Translations under genes and position numbers: made by a program
Assembly (NCBI RefSeq): GCF_000315915.1
Contig: NC_020186.1
Span: 1,798,001 to 1,862,000, forward strand
Direction of reading: 5' to 3'
Source: Henningerozyma blattae CBS 6284
Lineage: Eukaryota; Ascomycota; Saccharomycetes; Saccharomycetales; Saccharomycetaceae
Length of the DNA stretch: 64,000 bases
The notes under the pieces: generated by a model
What the model was told of the DNA's origin: nothing
The model's input: only the letters and a program-made list of their open reading frames with translations
Databases searched by the model: none
Shown: positions 35,132 through 46,970 of the stretch, piece after piece
Position numbering within the stretch: position 1 is the first letter of the stretch
Layout of the letters: each line of letters starts with the position of its first letter

Positions 35132-36058
35132 TTATTCATAATCGGCATCGTCATCATCATCATCGTCATCATCTTCACTGTCCGATCTGTTTTCTAATTC
35201 TTTACTTTCCAATAGAGCTTGCAATTCAGCATCTTCAGTAGCAGTGACAGCCTTTGGAGGCATAGTGACGTTACAAATACCACCGTTCTTAGTAATGACT
35301 TCAGTAATCTTTTGAATAGCTTGTTCTAATAATTCAATACCCAAGGTTTTATCCAAGGCTTGAGTTGTAACAACGTATAATGGAGCAGCCACCAATTTGA
35401 CTTTGATTTGCATTTGTTCTGTTGATAGAGCTTCAGCGGCCTTCAAAGCTGATTTAATAGCATCGATACCTTCATAACTGAAACAAGAGACTTCTACATC
35501 GGCTCTAATCTTAACAGCTTGTGGGGTCAATCTCTTGGAGATATAAGTTTTCAATTCTTCAAAAACATCTTTGGAAGGAGGTTCAATACCTTCCCAAACA
35601 GTTTCATCGATGATGGATAATTTGAAAGCTTCATAAGCATGGCCGAATCTTCGACTTAATGGCCAAGCAATAGTCTTGTACAATTCTTCTAAAGGAATTT
35701 GGAATTTTTCAGCACAGAATCTCAAGATGGAATGGACGGTTTTAGATTTTTGGAATTTTTCTTCACATTTGATGATATCTTCTGATGAAACACGACGTTT
35801 GGATAAATCAATGTAACCTTTTTCCTTGTCGACTCTTAGGACCACGACGACATCATTTTTACCGACACGAATCAATTTTTGAATGGACCTTATACGTCTA
35901 CGAGACAATTCTGATAATAAGATCATACCTTCGATGTTATCATATTCTAATAATTTGACATATGCACCCATTTCAGCGATTTGTTGAACATTGACCATAA
36001 CAATGTCATCAACTTCTGGGTATTTATTTTCATAAAATCTACAATGAGAGGTCGACAT
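35132..36058 (-). CDS. SUI2: Translation initiation factor eIF2 alpha
   Basis: Sui2 is the regulatory alpha subunit of eIF2, which delivers initiator tRNA to the 40S ribosome. The 308-residue protein (S. cerevisiae YJR007W, 304) has an N-terminal S1-type RNA-binding domain, then the helical and C-terminal domains. The kinase target is present: SELSRRRIRS, where Ser52 counted from Met corresponds to the classical Ser51 phosphorylated by Gcn2. The tail is acidic (run of Asp). The reading frame is open upstream to 36199 without an ATG, so I take the ATG at 36056-36058, which starts MSTSHCRFYENKYPEVDD. Confidence 0.96.
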   Translation of the reverse strand: MSTSHCRFYENKYPEVDDIVMVNVQQIAEMGAYVKLLEYDNIEGMILLSELSRRRIRSIQKLIRVGKNDVVVVLRVDKEKGYIDLSKRRVSSEDIIKCEEKFQKSKTVHSILRFCAEKFQIPLEELYKTIAWPLSRRFGHAYEAFKLSIIDETVWEGIEPPSKDVFEELKTYISKRLTPQAVKIRADVEVSCFSYEGIDAIKSALKAAEALSTEQMQIKVKLVAAPLYVVTTQALDKTLGIELLEQAIQKITEVITKNGGICNVTMPPKAVTATEDAELQALLESKELENRSDSEDDDDDDDDDADYE

Positions 36059-36604
36059 GATGTGAAGGGTAGGGTGCGAGGAGTAGGGAGGGAGAGAGGG
36101 GAAGAGGAGAAGGTAGTTATGATTGGTTTGAGGGTCTATATATGAAAATGCCAATATACTTCTATATTTTATATATAAAATGTATTTTTCAAATATCATA
36201 CTATAAAATATTATTATTTTCCAAACTGCTTTGAAAAAAAAAAAAATTACGAAATAAAAAAAATTTTAAAGACATGCCCGGGTAACGCTTCGAGGATAGG
36301 GATGAGCAAAACGTAATGATGAGCAAAACGCAAAGAGAAAAGTAATTGGATAGCAATATTTTTTCAGAATAAATAAATAAATATATTTATACTATATATG
36401 TATAGAATGATTAGAAAGAAGAGGGGGGGGAGGGGGAAATTATTAAAAGGAACGTAGAGGAAACGTATGGTAAATAATAAAAAAAAATAATAGTCAATTC
36501 GTTTTTATAATTAAAAAAACGAATAGAAAAAAAATAGAATAGTTTAAGCGAATTGTCAATAAATTGTGTATATGTGTATGAGTGTAAAAGAAAGGTACGG
36601 TAGA
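36059..36604 (-). promoter_or_regulatory. SUI2 promoter with Reb1 site; HIP1 3' region
   Basis: The 546-bp gap between two minus-strand genes holds CCGGGTAA at 36278-36285, a perfect Reb1-type site about 220 bp upstream of the SUI2 ATG, and a direct repeat GATGAGCAAAACG at about 36301 and 36318. Poly-A tracts flank the Reb1 site, the usual arrangement of a nucleosome-free promoter. A G-rich run lies at 36423-36436. No gene is visible. Confidence 0.55.
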
Positions 36605-38581
36605 TCAACACCATACATGCAAAAATCTGTAGAAAAATGACCTTTGAGCCAAATGTTCCTTTTCCAATCTTAATTCCTCTCTTACGACTTCTAAATCGAC
36701 TTGTTTTCTACCGGAATGTAAATCCATTTTACTTGCAGGAATATACCATCTCCAATTTTTGAAATAAACCTTGTGAGCAATATAACAACCTAATAAGATT
36801 GGGAAAGATAAATAACCTTCGAAAAACGAAGTGGCGTTTGCCTTTGAACTACCCACTGGGAACAAAGAGGTCCAGAAGGAAGCAACAAGGACTAGGAATA
36901 AGATGACGATACCGTAGATGGACCCCCAAATACCAGTTTGGGATAAGAATGGCAATTCATCCAAGGAGATTTGTTGTACGTGCATACCTTGACGGAATCT
37001 AATGTGACAAAGGTTGATACCCATCCAACAGAAGATGGTGGATAACCCAGATAAAGCACTTAACCAAGTAAAGACTTCAGCTTGTTTATCACTTGCAGCA
37101 ACAAAGGATAATAGACCAAAGAATAAGACAAAGCAAATGGCTGGGATTGGTCTACCTCTTCTATCGACTTTAGCAAACACTTTTGGTAAAGTTTCAATCT
37201 TGGACATGGAGACCATACATCTTGAACAAGCATAGACCGAACTATTAGCGACAGATAAGATGGCAATTAAGATGATGGCATTCATTAGAGATGGTAGACC
37301 ATGGATGTGACCATTTTCGATGGCAATGACTAATGGAGAAGAAGCAGCATCGACGGAACTGGACCCATTCATCAATCTTGGATCGTTGTATGGTACCAGA
37401 CAACCGACTAAAGTCAAGATACTGACGTAAGAACCAGTGATCAACCAGAAAGTTCTCTTTGCAGCTTTGGGGATAGTTTCTCTTGGATTTCTTGATTCAG
37501 CAGCAGAAACAGCAGTCATTTCGATACCTGAGAAGGAGAAAGCAGCAGTGACAAAGACTGAACATAAACCTTTGAATTTGGAACCTGAAGTGGTACCTAC
37601 AAAGGCACCTGGATCATGCCAATATTTACCACCAATATATTCATGAGATGGACCACCACCACAATCTAGAACGATCCCCAAGATAAAGAACCCGATGATG
37701 GCCAAGATTTTGACCAGAGAAAGAACGAATTCAGTTTCACCAAAGGATTTGACATCCAACATATTGGCAAGACCGATGGCGACATAGAAGATGGAAACCC
37801 AGGCGTCACTATTTATAGAGGAATTCCAATATCTGATGGTGATGGAGGCAGCAACCAATTCTAGCGGTAAAAGAACCAACCATTGTAAAAGATAATTTAA
37901 ATTGACTGCAAATGCAAATGAAGGGTCTACGAATTTATCCATATAAACACTAAACCCACCGACGACGGGGAAAGCTGCTGCCAATTCACCAAGAGAGTTT
38001 ATGACTGTGAATAAAGCAGTGGAAACAATAACCCAACCAATGACCAATGAAGCTGGACCACCGGTATTTAAAGAAGAACCTGAATTGACGAAAAGACCTG
38101 TACCGATAGCACCACCGACGGCCAACGTCAACAAGTGTCTTACGGAAAGATCTTTGTTCATGTCGGTGGCCAACAGAGTTTCTTCATCTTTATCACGAGC
38201 TGAAGAGACGAAGGAGGAGGAGAAATCGGAACGATCTTTGACGTCTCTGATGTCATCACTAAAGGGCAGCTTATCTTCGTCTACGTTGATATTTTCATTT
38301 TTATAATCTGGAGAGACGATATCGATTTGAGTTTCGTTATCGAAATGATTCGTACCGTCTTGGAAATCCAAATTGGATTGCAAGGAATAGATTTCCCCAT
38401 TTTTCAATTCTTGTTGGGAAGTGGTGGAGAGGTTTTTACGATCTTTGGAACTTGGCTGATCATCTAGTTTGAAATCGTCAAAGACGTTTGACCAATACTC
38501 CTTTGTGATGGTTTGCTTTACGTTTGGAGCTTTTAGTTTTGGTAGTTTGACGTTTGGAACGTTTACCGAAGGTACTTTCAT
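36605..38581 (-). CDS. HIP1: Histidine permease, amino acid/polyamine superfamily
   Basis: A plasma-membrane amino acid permease of 658 residues (S. cerevisiae Hip1, YGR191W, 603). The first helix motif AVGGAIGTGLFVNSG is followed by twelve hydrophobic segments and ends in FLHVWC, the FWC-type terminus used for palmitoylation and ER exit. Stretches such as LEELVAAS-like LPLELVAASITIRYWN, ANMLDVKSFGETEFV and NPRETIPKAAKRTFWLIT agree with Hip1 better than with Gap1. The N-terminal cytosolic tail is about 50 residues longer than in S. cerevisiae and is acidic. Position near TDH (YGR192C beside YGR191W) supports HIP1. A TATATATA run at about 38675 could be its TATA box. Confidence 0.9.
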   Translation of the reverse strand: MKVPSVNVPNVKLPKLKAPNVKQTITKEYWSNVFDDFKLDDQPSSKDRKNLSTTSQQELKNGEIYSLQSNLDFQDGTNHFDNETQIDIVSPDYKNENINVDEDKLPFSDDIRDVKDRSDFSSSFVSSARDKDEETLLATDMNKDLSVRHLLTLAVGGAIGTGLFVNSGSSLNTGGPASLVIGWVIVSTALFTVINSLGELAAAFPVVGGFSVYMDKFVDPSFAFAVNLNYLLQWLVLLPLELVAASITIRYWNSSINSDAWVSIFYVAIGLANMLDVKSFGETEFVLSLVKILAIIGFFILGIVLDCGGGPSHEYIGGKYWHDPGAFVGTTSGSKFKGLCSVFVTAAFSFSGIEMTAVSAAESRNPRETIPKAAKRTFWLITGSYVSILTLVGCLVPYNDPRLMNGSSSVDAASSPLVIAIENGHIHGLPSLMNAIILIAILSVANSSVYACSRCMVSMSKIETLPKVFAKVDRRGRPIPAICFVLFFGLLSFVAASDKQAEVFTWLSALSGLSTIFCWMGINLCHIRFRQGMHVQQISLDELPFLSQTGIWGSIYGIVILFLVLVASFWTSLFPVGSSKANATSFFEGYLSFPILLGCYIAHKVYFKNWRWYIPASKMDLHSGRKQVDLEVVREELRLEKEHLAQRSFFYRFLHVWC

Positions 38582-39234
38582 CGTTGGTTGGACTTTGAAG
38601 GATGATATGTGGGGGGGGGGGGTGGGTTTAGGGGAGTGAGGGTTGGAGGATGTTTGATGCTGGGTGAGGTGTGTATATATATATATGTTTAAAGGTTAGT
38701 AGAAATACTAAGTTTAAAAATTTTTTTTTTAGTACAAAAAAAAAAAAATTTTTTTTTCAAATGTTGAAATTTCCCTTATACAAAAAGAAGAATGAGATGA
38801 CTAACGACAATGTATAATTGTGTTATATGCTTCGTTCAAGCAGTGCTACAGGAAAATAGCCAATGGTTCTAAGAAGAGTATTTCTCGATAATGTTTATTC
38901 GATGAGAAATTGAAATAGGAAGGTATAGATATTCCGATCTTTTAAATATAGGCCAATGGGATGGCAGTAAGCAAAGGGCTAATGGCCAGTGACTAGAGCA
39001 GACCAAGAAGCATACGGAGTGCAAGGTGTCTCTTTGGCCAATAAGAAACAAAGGAACGTCAAGTAAAGGTAAAGGTAATAGAAGGAGAAACAAGTGCGTT
39101 TGTGTTTGGAGGTAAATAGTAGGATGGAAATTGCATAGCAAGCTGGATACCATATTGCATTAGAGTATATTGCATTAGAGTATATTACAGCCTAGCCTAG
39201 CCTGACATAGTTTATCCTATCATATTGTATATGT

Positions 39235-39273
39235 TATAGTATAGTATAGTATACTACATTATACTATACTATA
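39235..39273. repeat. AT-rich inverted repeat, 14-bp arms
   Basis: TATAGTATAGTATA (39235-39248) and TATACTATACTATA (39260-39273) are exact reverse complements with an 11-bp spacer. The pair could extrude as a hairpin. It lies about 70 bp from the GC-rich island. Confidence 0.8.
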
Positions 39274-39339
39274 GCATATACAACACTATAGCATAGCAAT
39301 GTTTAGTCTTGCAATGTATCACATGATACACCAAGCAAT

Positions 39340-39600
39340 GCACAGAAACGCGCGCACGCCGGCCGGCAAGATCCACGCCGATCTGCGCTACGTGTGTTTC
39401 TGCGCGGTGCGGTGCGGCCGCGTCTGGGCCGTCCTATCTGCGATTTCCGCTTCTGGCGCGCAGACGGTGCTGCAGCACGCGGGCAGGATTCCTGCGGGAG
39501 TGTGCTGCGGCGCCGTCTGCAGCGGTGTCCGGATCGGGCTGCGGGGTCTTCTGGGGTAGCCGCGGACGCGCTTCGTAGAGGGTGACGGGATTTGTGGCGA
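39340..39600. other. GC-rich island
   Basis: By hand count about 164 of the 240 bases at 39361-39600 are G or C (68 %), while flanking DNA is strongly AT-rich. CpG and CGCG/GCGC steps are frequent. CGGC-N9-GCCG occurs twice, at 39364-39380 and 39415-39431. No coding or RNA gene family is recognised. It may be regulatory DNA of HIP1, a recombination-shaped segment, or foreign sequence. Confidence 0.75.
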
Positions 39601-39687
39601 CACAAATGGCACATGTGAGGAGGGGACTATTGGCAATGCCACAAACTCAGAATGCCACAAAAAACCAGACAAGAAATCACGTGGAGT

Positions 39688-39752
39688 ACACGTGATAAAT
39701 ACACGTGATAAACACACATGGCAAACACACATGGCAAACACACATGGCAAAC
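39688..39752 (+). repeat. Five 13-bp tandem units with CACGTG/CACATG
   Basis: The units are CACGTGATAAATA (39688), CACGTGATAAACA (39701) and CACATGGCAAACA (39714, 39727, 39740). Another CACGTG lies just upstream, at 39677-39682. The array thus carries three canonical and three variant E-boxes in about 75 bp. Confidence 0.85.
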
Positions 39753-40226
39753 AGCCGCCCATCAGCCCTTTGCCCTTGCCCAACACTCAAGACCCAATAC
39801 TCTTGTTCCTACATCATGGTCAATGCAATTATGCTTGCAGGGGCTCTTTATTAGACCCTCCCGCCATAGCCAATAGCATCCCTTGGACTTATCTAAGGCT
39901 TACCACAAAGCCATAACAAGTTCTTGTTTTTGATAGGCGGAATTCTGAACGACGTCCTTTGGGTTCAGAGGCAACACACAACAATACTCATAGGCAATAT
40001 CGGATGCCACATAGGCCCGGTAACGCTCCGGAATTGAAGCAAGGCTTGAAGCTAGTTGCAAAGGGCCCATCCCCTCTGGCAGTTCAGTATACAGGTTGCG
40101 ACTATTTAGTTTGATTGATTATATTATATTATATTATATTACCATTACACAAAGACATATCTTGTCCCACTAATTCTCTCGCCCTGCCCTAGTACTTTTT
40201 GCTCGCCTAGCTTCGCTAGGCTCGCA

Positions 40227-41495
40227 TCAAGACTGCTTACATTCTGGAGCCTCGGCACCTGCCATATCATCCCCTTCTTCATCCTCACTTCCTTCTCCCT
40301 CTTCATACTCCTCGTCATACTCTTCCTCCCCTTCTTCATACTCATTATCGTACTCATATTCCAAGGCAGTACCAGTGAACCAATCCACAGCTCGAGGAAT
40401 CAATTTATCCTTGATTTGTTCCCCAATCGAATAATCCAAAGCCAATCTTTGTTCCAAATCGTCTTCTTCATCTTCATCCTCTTCTTCATTACCTTCATCA
40501 TTCAAAACGGGACTCTTCACTTTTGGTGGATCAAAGAAATTGAAAAATGATTCCACAGGTGTGATTTTCTCAATAGTACGAACTTGCTTTGTCGTCTTGT
40601 TTCTTTGTTTTCTCATCTCCACTTCCACTGTAACATTCTTATTATTATCCACCCAATCAATCTTACTCCCCTCTGCATGATCGTAGATGAAATCTCCAGA
40701 ATACCCCAATTCTCTTTGATAATAATACGTCTTTACCAACTCTTTATTTTTGAAATATTCATTATTACTAGAATCAAACTCAAAGATCAATTTAAACCCT
40801 GGTTCTCCGTTGTTCAAATATTCTAATTTGATATCTTGTAAATAATTCAAAACATCACTATCACGCTCAGTGATAGTATCTGTCACAATTGGTAAATTAT
40901 CCAACGAAGTCAACCAAAATGATGGAACACCTTTCACATCTCCATTCACTTCATCTTCTTCATCAGCCCCAGTGAGTCCCTCATTTTCAGCATCCTCAGC
41001 ATCCAATTTTTTACCAAGTTCAACTTCTTCTTTAGAAGGCTCGCTCTTACCATTAACTATTTCATTACGATAGTCATATAATGGTTGATATTTCTTTAAA
41101 AATTTCTCTTCCAATGCAAACATCTCAATTTGGAATTCCTTTTCCATATCAAATAAATCACTTTGGATCTTCTTCAATGCAAATATACGGTTTTTAATCT
41201 CAACTGGTAAAGTCTTGACGTACCCACTATTACTACCGATCAAATTATCCAACTTGTCTTGAATACTTTGCAAAAACAAGGGTTGATCACTCATCACTTT
41301 GCTATTAATCTCACCATTCTCATCTTTACTTTCTTCATCAATAGTAACTGGCATCTCGCGTTTTTCTGCTTCACCTAATGGATTACCATTCTTTAAAAAG
41401 GAACTTCCAGCAACACTAGCAGGCGTGTTATGAGGTGTAGGAGCATTATCAATCTTCATGGAAGATTTAGGCTTGGCTTTAATTGGTTCAGTCAT
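40227..41495 (-). CDS. NAP1: Nucleosome assembly protein 1
   Basis: Nap1 is the H2A-H2B histone chaperone that also binds Clb2 and kinases at the bud neck and shuttles to the nucleus. The 422-residue protein is close to S. cerevisiae Nap1 (YKR048C, 417). The long dimerisation helix (about 85-150) is followed by the NAP fold with VPSFWLTSLDNLP and DFIYDHAEGSKIDW. The C-terminal acidic tail (E/D/Y rich) ends ECKQS, the same ending I recall for S. cerevisiae Nap1. The start is the ATG at 41493-41495. It is divergent from RPE1. Confidence 0.96.
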   Translation of the reverse strand: MTEPIKAKPKSSMKIDNAPTPHNTPASVAGSSFLKNGNPLGEAEKREMPVTIDEESKDENGEINSKVMSDQPLFLQSIQDKLDNLIGSNSGYVKTLPVEIKNRIFALKKIQSDLFDMEKEFQIEMFALEEKFLKKYQPLYDYRNEIVNGKSEPSKEEVELGKKLDAEDAENEGLTGADEEDEVNGDVKGVPSFWLTSLDNLPIVTDTITERDSDVLNYLQDIKLEYLNNGEPGFKLIFEFDSSNNEYFKNKELVKTYYYQRELGYSGDFIYDHAEGSKIDWVDNNKNVTVEVEMRKQRNKTTKQVRTIEKITPVESFFNFFDPPKVKSPVLNDEGNEEEDEDEEDDLEQRLALDYSIGEQIKDKLIPRAVDWFTGTALEYEYDNEYEEGEEEYDEEYEEGEGSEDEEGDDMAGAEAPECKQS

Positions 41496-42043
41496 CTATA
41501 ATATTGTCTTTTTGTTATTGTTATTATTATATTTTTTGCTTTTGCTTTTGCTTTTGCTTTTGCTTTTGCTTTTGCTTTTGTTTTTGCTTTTGCTTTTGCT
41601 TTTGCTTTTGCTGCTTTTTGTTTATTTTTTTGTTTTTTTTTGATCTATTATTCAATCTCTTTGATCTCTCTTTCTCTCTTGCGATGTGATGTCATATGGT
41701 TGTACTCTCGAATTCACGTTGCATTTTAATTTAACTAGATTAAAATCTGAAAAATTTCAAAAAAAAAAAAAATAAGAAAGCCTCCGTCAGCCGGGTAACA
41801 TTCAACAATTTATAACGCATTTGAAAAAATATAGATATATATATATACATACATATATCTATATAGATAAATTCTGGGCCCGACTATCCCCGGTTCGACT
41901 CTCCCGTCGGACTCTCATTACCGGGGTTATAATTTTTGAAACTTTTCAAATTATATAAATACACATTTGAAAAATGTATACACATTCACAATTTGCATTA
42001 ATACAAGCAACCAAACTCCCCTCCCCCCCCTGTACAACTCACG
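41496..42043. promoter_or_regulatory. Divergent NAP1/RPE1 promoter with Reb1 site
   Basis: A TTTTGC hexamer repeat fills about 41533-41612, directly upstream of NAP1 on the leader side. CCGGGTAA, a Reb1-type site, is at 41791-41798. A cluster at 41876-41928 contains GGTTCGACTCT (41892-41902), which is one base from a Pol III B box, and flanking CCCCGGT / ACCGGGG inverted arms. TATATAAA at 41952-41959 fits an RPE1 TATA box about 85 bp before its ATG. Confidence 0.55.
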
Positions 42044-42754
42044 ATGGTTAAACCAATCATTGCTCCAAGTATCTTAGCATCAGATTTCGCAAATTTAGGT
42101 TGTGATTGCCATAGAATTATCAATGCAGGTGCAGATTGGTTACATATAGATGTCATGGATGGTCATTTCGTACCAAATATCACTTTAGGTCAACCTATAG
42201 TCACCTCGCTACGTCGTTCGGTACCAAGACCAAACGATACCACTTCTGATAAACCAAAGGCATTTTTCGATTGTCATATGATGGTGGAAAACCCAGAAAC
42301 TTGGGTTGATGATTTTGTTAAATGTGGTGCTGATCAATTCACTTTCCATTACGAAGCCACTAAAGATCCTTTGAATTTGGTTAAATTGATCAAATCCAAG
42401 GGTATCAAAGCCGCTTGTGCCATTAAACCAACTACTCCAGTTGATGTTCTTTATGAATTAGGTGCTCATTTGGATATGGCTCTTGTCATGACTGTAGAAC
42501 CTGGCTTTGGTGGTCAAAAATTTATGGCTGATATGATGCCCAAAGTCGAAGCTCTAAGATTGAAATTCCCCAATTTGAACATCCAAGTAGATGGTGGTTT
42601 AAGTAAAGATACTATCCCATATGCTGCCAAAGCTGGGGCAAATGTCATCGTTGCAGGTACAAGTGTCTTCACTGCCTCTGATCCACAAGATGTCATCTCA
42701 TTTATGAAAAAGGAAGTTTCTAATGAAATGGCTACCAGAAATTTATTAGATTAA
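42044..42754 (+). CDS. RPE1: Ribulose-5-phosphate 3-epimerase
   Basis: Rpe1 interconverts ribulose-5-phosphate and xylulose-5-phosphate in the non-oxidative pentose phosphate pathway, in the cytosol. The 236-residue TIM-barrel protein matches S. cerevisiae Rpe1 (YJL121C, 238). Signatures are [15 protein letters not shown] at the start, [16 protein letters not shown] (metal and catalytic Asp), [24 protein letters not shown], and [10 protein letters not shown] with the second catalytic Asp. Its stop is only 31 bp from the stop of FMP46 on the other strand. Confidence 0.96.
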   Translation: MVKPIIAPSILASDFANLGCDCHRIINAGADWLHIDVMDGHFVPNITLGQPIVTSLRRSVPRPNDTTSDKPKAFFDCHMMVENPETWVDDFVKCGADQFTFHYEATKDPLNLVKLIKSKGIKAACAIKPTTPVDVLYELGAHLDMALVMTVEPGFGGQKFMADMMPKVEALRLKFPNLNIQVDGGLSKDTIPYAAKAGANVIVAGTSVFTASDPQDVISFMKKEVSNEMATRNLLD

Positions 42755-42785
42755 AAAGAATAAATATATATATATACATACGAAC

Positions 42786-43178
42786 CTATTTTTCTTGTTC
42801 TAATAGACTAATTAATTTTTTAAGATTATTCCCCATTAATTTTTTTTCCCAATCAACCCATACGATGGAATCTTTAACCCAATTCTTATTAATTTCACAT
42901 TCTCTAATACTTAATGAAAAAATTGGGTTAAATACTTCTTTACTTAATAATTCATCTTTCTTGGGGATACAATGTTTTAAAGTTTTAGAATCAATACTTT
43001 CCATATAATTTAATTGATCTAATGTGGGGAATTTATTAGAATAACTAAAATCAATTTTCTTTTCTAATGAATTTTTTAAAAGAAGATCATTTAATTTATT
43101 TATTTTGGGTAATTCCAATATTTTTTGACAACCAAATAATGTAATGACTCTGGGTTGTTGTTGTAAAGTTCTAAACAT
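42786..43178 (-). CDS. FMP46: Mitochondrial thioredoxin-fold protein
   Basis: A 130-residue protein that I match to S. cerevisiae Fmp46 (YKR049C, 133), a mitochondrial protein of the DUF1687 thioredoxin-fold type with a suggested redox role. Shared-looking features are FRTLQQQPRVITLF at the start, FPTLDQLNYM in the middle and IVWVDWEKKLMGNN near the end. The N-terminus can form a basic amphipathic presequence. A cysteine is present at CQKILEL (about residue 18). NAP1 (YKR048C) lies close by, as in S. cerevisiae, which supports the name. It has no clear experimental function. Confidence 0.85.
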   Translation of the reverse strand: MFRTLQQQPRVITLFGCQKILELPKINKLNDLLLKNSLEKKIDFSYSNKFPTLDQLNYMESIDSKTLKHCIPKKDELLSKEVFNPIFSLSIRECEINKNWVKDSIVWVDWEKKLMGNNLKKLISLLEQEK

Positions 43179-43899
43179 TGCGAAAAGGTAATTTATAGAT
43201 ATATATATATATACTTGTTATTTCTATATATTATCTATAATTGTAATTATCTTTTTTTCTATCGTTATATCCGATTCCCTTTTTTTAACATTTTTTACAC
43301 GTGTAAGGCTAGCCAAGAATGTTTTGTAAGTCAAAGCTTTTCCATACAAACCAATTTTGTCTAATATTCTAATACAAGTTATTATATAATTAAATCATAT
43401 TTTACTAAAATCATTCTAAAATCTTGCTCCTTTGTTTTTATTTATTTTTTTATTTCTTTTTCGTTTTATTCTCTCTCACGATTAACATTTTCCTTCCTTC
43501 TCAAAACATCATACCATGTATAAATATATACATACATACACACACGCACATATATATATACATATACATATATATACCAGAATAAAACTTGCCAATTTGG
43601 AATATCAAGTTGATAATTCTTGTTATATGTTCTTGTATCAAATCAAATGCATTTACGCGTTATCTTATTTATATAATACACCAAAAATCTTGGCTTTAAA
43701 ATATATTTCCGAAGTAATTAACGATGGTCCGGTTTAATTCAAATATATATATTCTTTATTAAGACATCGGGAATTAATAATAACTAGTCATTATTAATAA
43801 AGTGATAGCAAATTTTTTCTTAATATGAAAAAGAAAAAAATTATAAAAGTATAATAGTATCCAAAATAGCATACATTAAAAATATCACATGAAATAATC
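43179..43899. promoter_or_regulatory. Divergent FMP46/SPT10 upstream region
   Basis: The 721-bp gap is AT-rich with TA and CA microsatellites (43199-43216 and 43525-43577). A 73-codon frame at 43516-43737 is largely translated from that microsatellite and is not convincing. CACGTG lies near 43298. A TTTCCGAA at about 43700 resembles part of a centromere CDEIII but lacks partners. Confidence 0.45.
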
Positions 43900-46338
<2,439 letters not shown>

Positions 46339-46796
46339 CAATGCCGTGACTTATTATTATTAGCACTATTGAGATTCACTATGTGCCATCTTCCTATGTA
46401 ATAATTTTATACTAGAGCCTCTTAATAATAAACAATAAACAAACTATATGGTGCCATTATATTTTAAACTTTTAGCTTAAATATAAACAAAGGAGTCATG
46501 TTTACTATTTTGGGCGACAAATTCCTTTAAAAGTTACGGTTAGAACTTTAACAAATTCCCCTGTTTTGAATTCCGAATCTATTCGGAAGAGGATAGATCA
46601 TAAAATCTTCGCTAAATATTTAGAATCTTAAATTGAGGGACCGGTTTGTTTATGTGAAAAAAAATAATATTTTTGCTGTCGAATTGCTTAGGTCCTTTAT
46701 TTCTGAAACTTATATTATTCCTTTAGCTACACAGAAAGCTTACTGGATTATAAGATTCATCTACGTGCGTTATATTGCTCCAAACCTTCGAAAGAA
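46339..46796 (+). other. Intergenic after SPT10
   Basis: A 458-bp gap. It holds the SPT10 3' region, and before the small ORF at 46797 there is an ATTCGGAA sequence near 46581. No gene or repeat is recognised. Confidence 0.45.
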
Positions 46797-46970
46797 ATGG
46801 CATTTCTAGTATCTCAAATTCGAGCCATATTTAGAAACGAAGAGGATAAGGAAAGACAGGTTGCATTGTCAAGGAAAGCATTCTTTCAACTGATAGGCTA
46901 TTTAGGTGGATGTGTTATTATATCTTACTTTTCTCATTTGAAGCAAATCCAAGATCAATCCTTCTATTGA
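46797..46970 (+). CDS. Small single-span membrane protein candidate
   Basis: An ATG frame of 57 residues, below the usual ORF cut-off. The N-terminal half is charged and helical (AIFRNEEDKERQVALSRK), followed by one hydrophobic segment, AFFQLIGYLGGCVIISYF, and a short polar tail. That layout is typical of small mitochondrial inner-membrane proteins. S. cerevisiae has a 52-residue mitochondrial protein gene, YJL127C-B (MCO6), downstream of SPT10 on the same strand, and this ORF is in that relative position. I do not remember its sequence well enough to confirm, and the ORF at 47575 competes for the same identity. Codon content is balanced and not the Asn/Ile/Lys mix of random AT-rich sequence. 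Confidence 0.5.
   Translation: MAFLVSQIRAIFRNEEDKERQVALSRKAFFQLIGYLGGCVIISYFSHLKQIQDQSFY

Larger units (their letters stand above)
38582..40226. other. HIP1 upstream / NAP1 downstream region, block junction
   Basis: This 1.65-kb non-coding stretch separates the two synteny blocks. It contains a G-run near 38612, an AT-rich inverted repeat with 14-bp arms (39235-39248 and 39260-39273), the GC-rich island (39340-39600), the 13-bp array (39688-39752) and an ATATT repeat at about 40118-40140. Open frames inside it (for example 39299-39559 plus and 39303-39614 minus) are a side effect of high GC, since stop codons are AT-rich; none resembles a known protein. Confidence 0.55.

Noticed and set aside
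36059..36199. N-terminal extension of SUI2
   Set aside because: There is no ATG in the extension, and the conserved eIF2 alpha N-terminus starts at the ATG at 36058.
39299..39786. Four overlapping ORFs in the GC-rich island
   Set aside because: High GC removes stop codons in all frames. The translations are Arg/Cys/Gly-rich with no family signature, and some lack an ATG.
43516..43737. 73-codon ORF upstream of SPT10
   Set aside because: The first third is translated CA/TA microsatellite (YIHTYTHAHIYIHIH) and the rest has no family match.
43600..43899. Possible point centromere near a TTTCCGAA at about 43700
   Set aside because: No RTCACRTG element at the proper distance and orientation, and the flanking bases do not fit CDEIII well.
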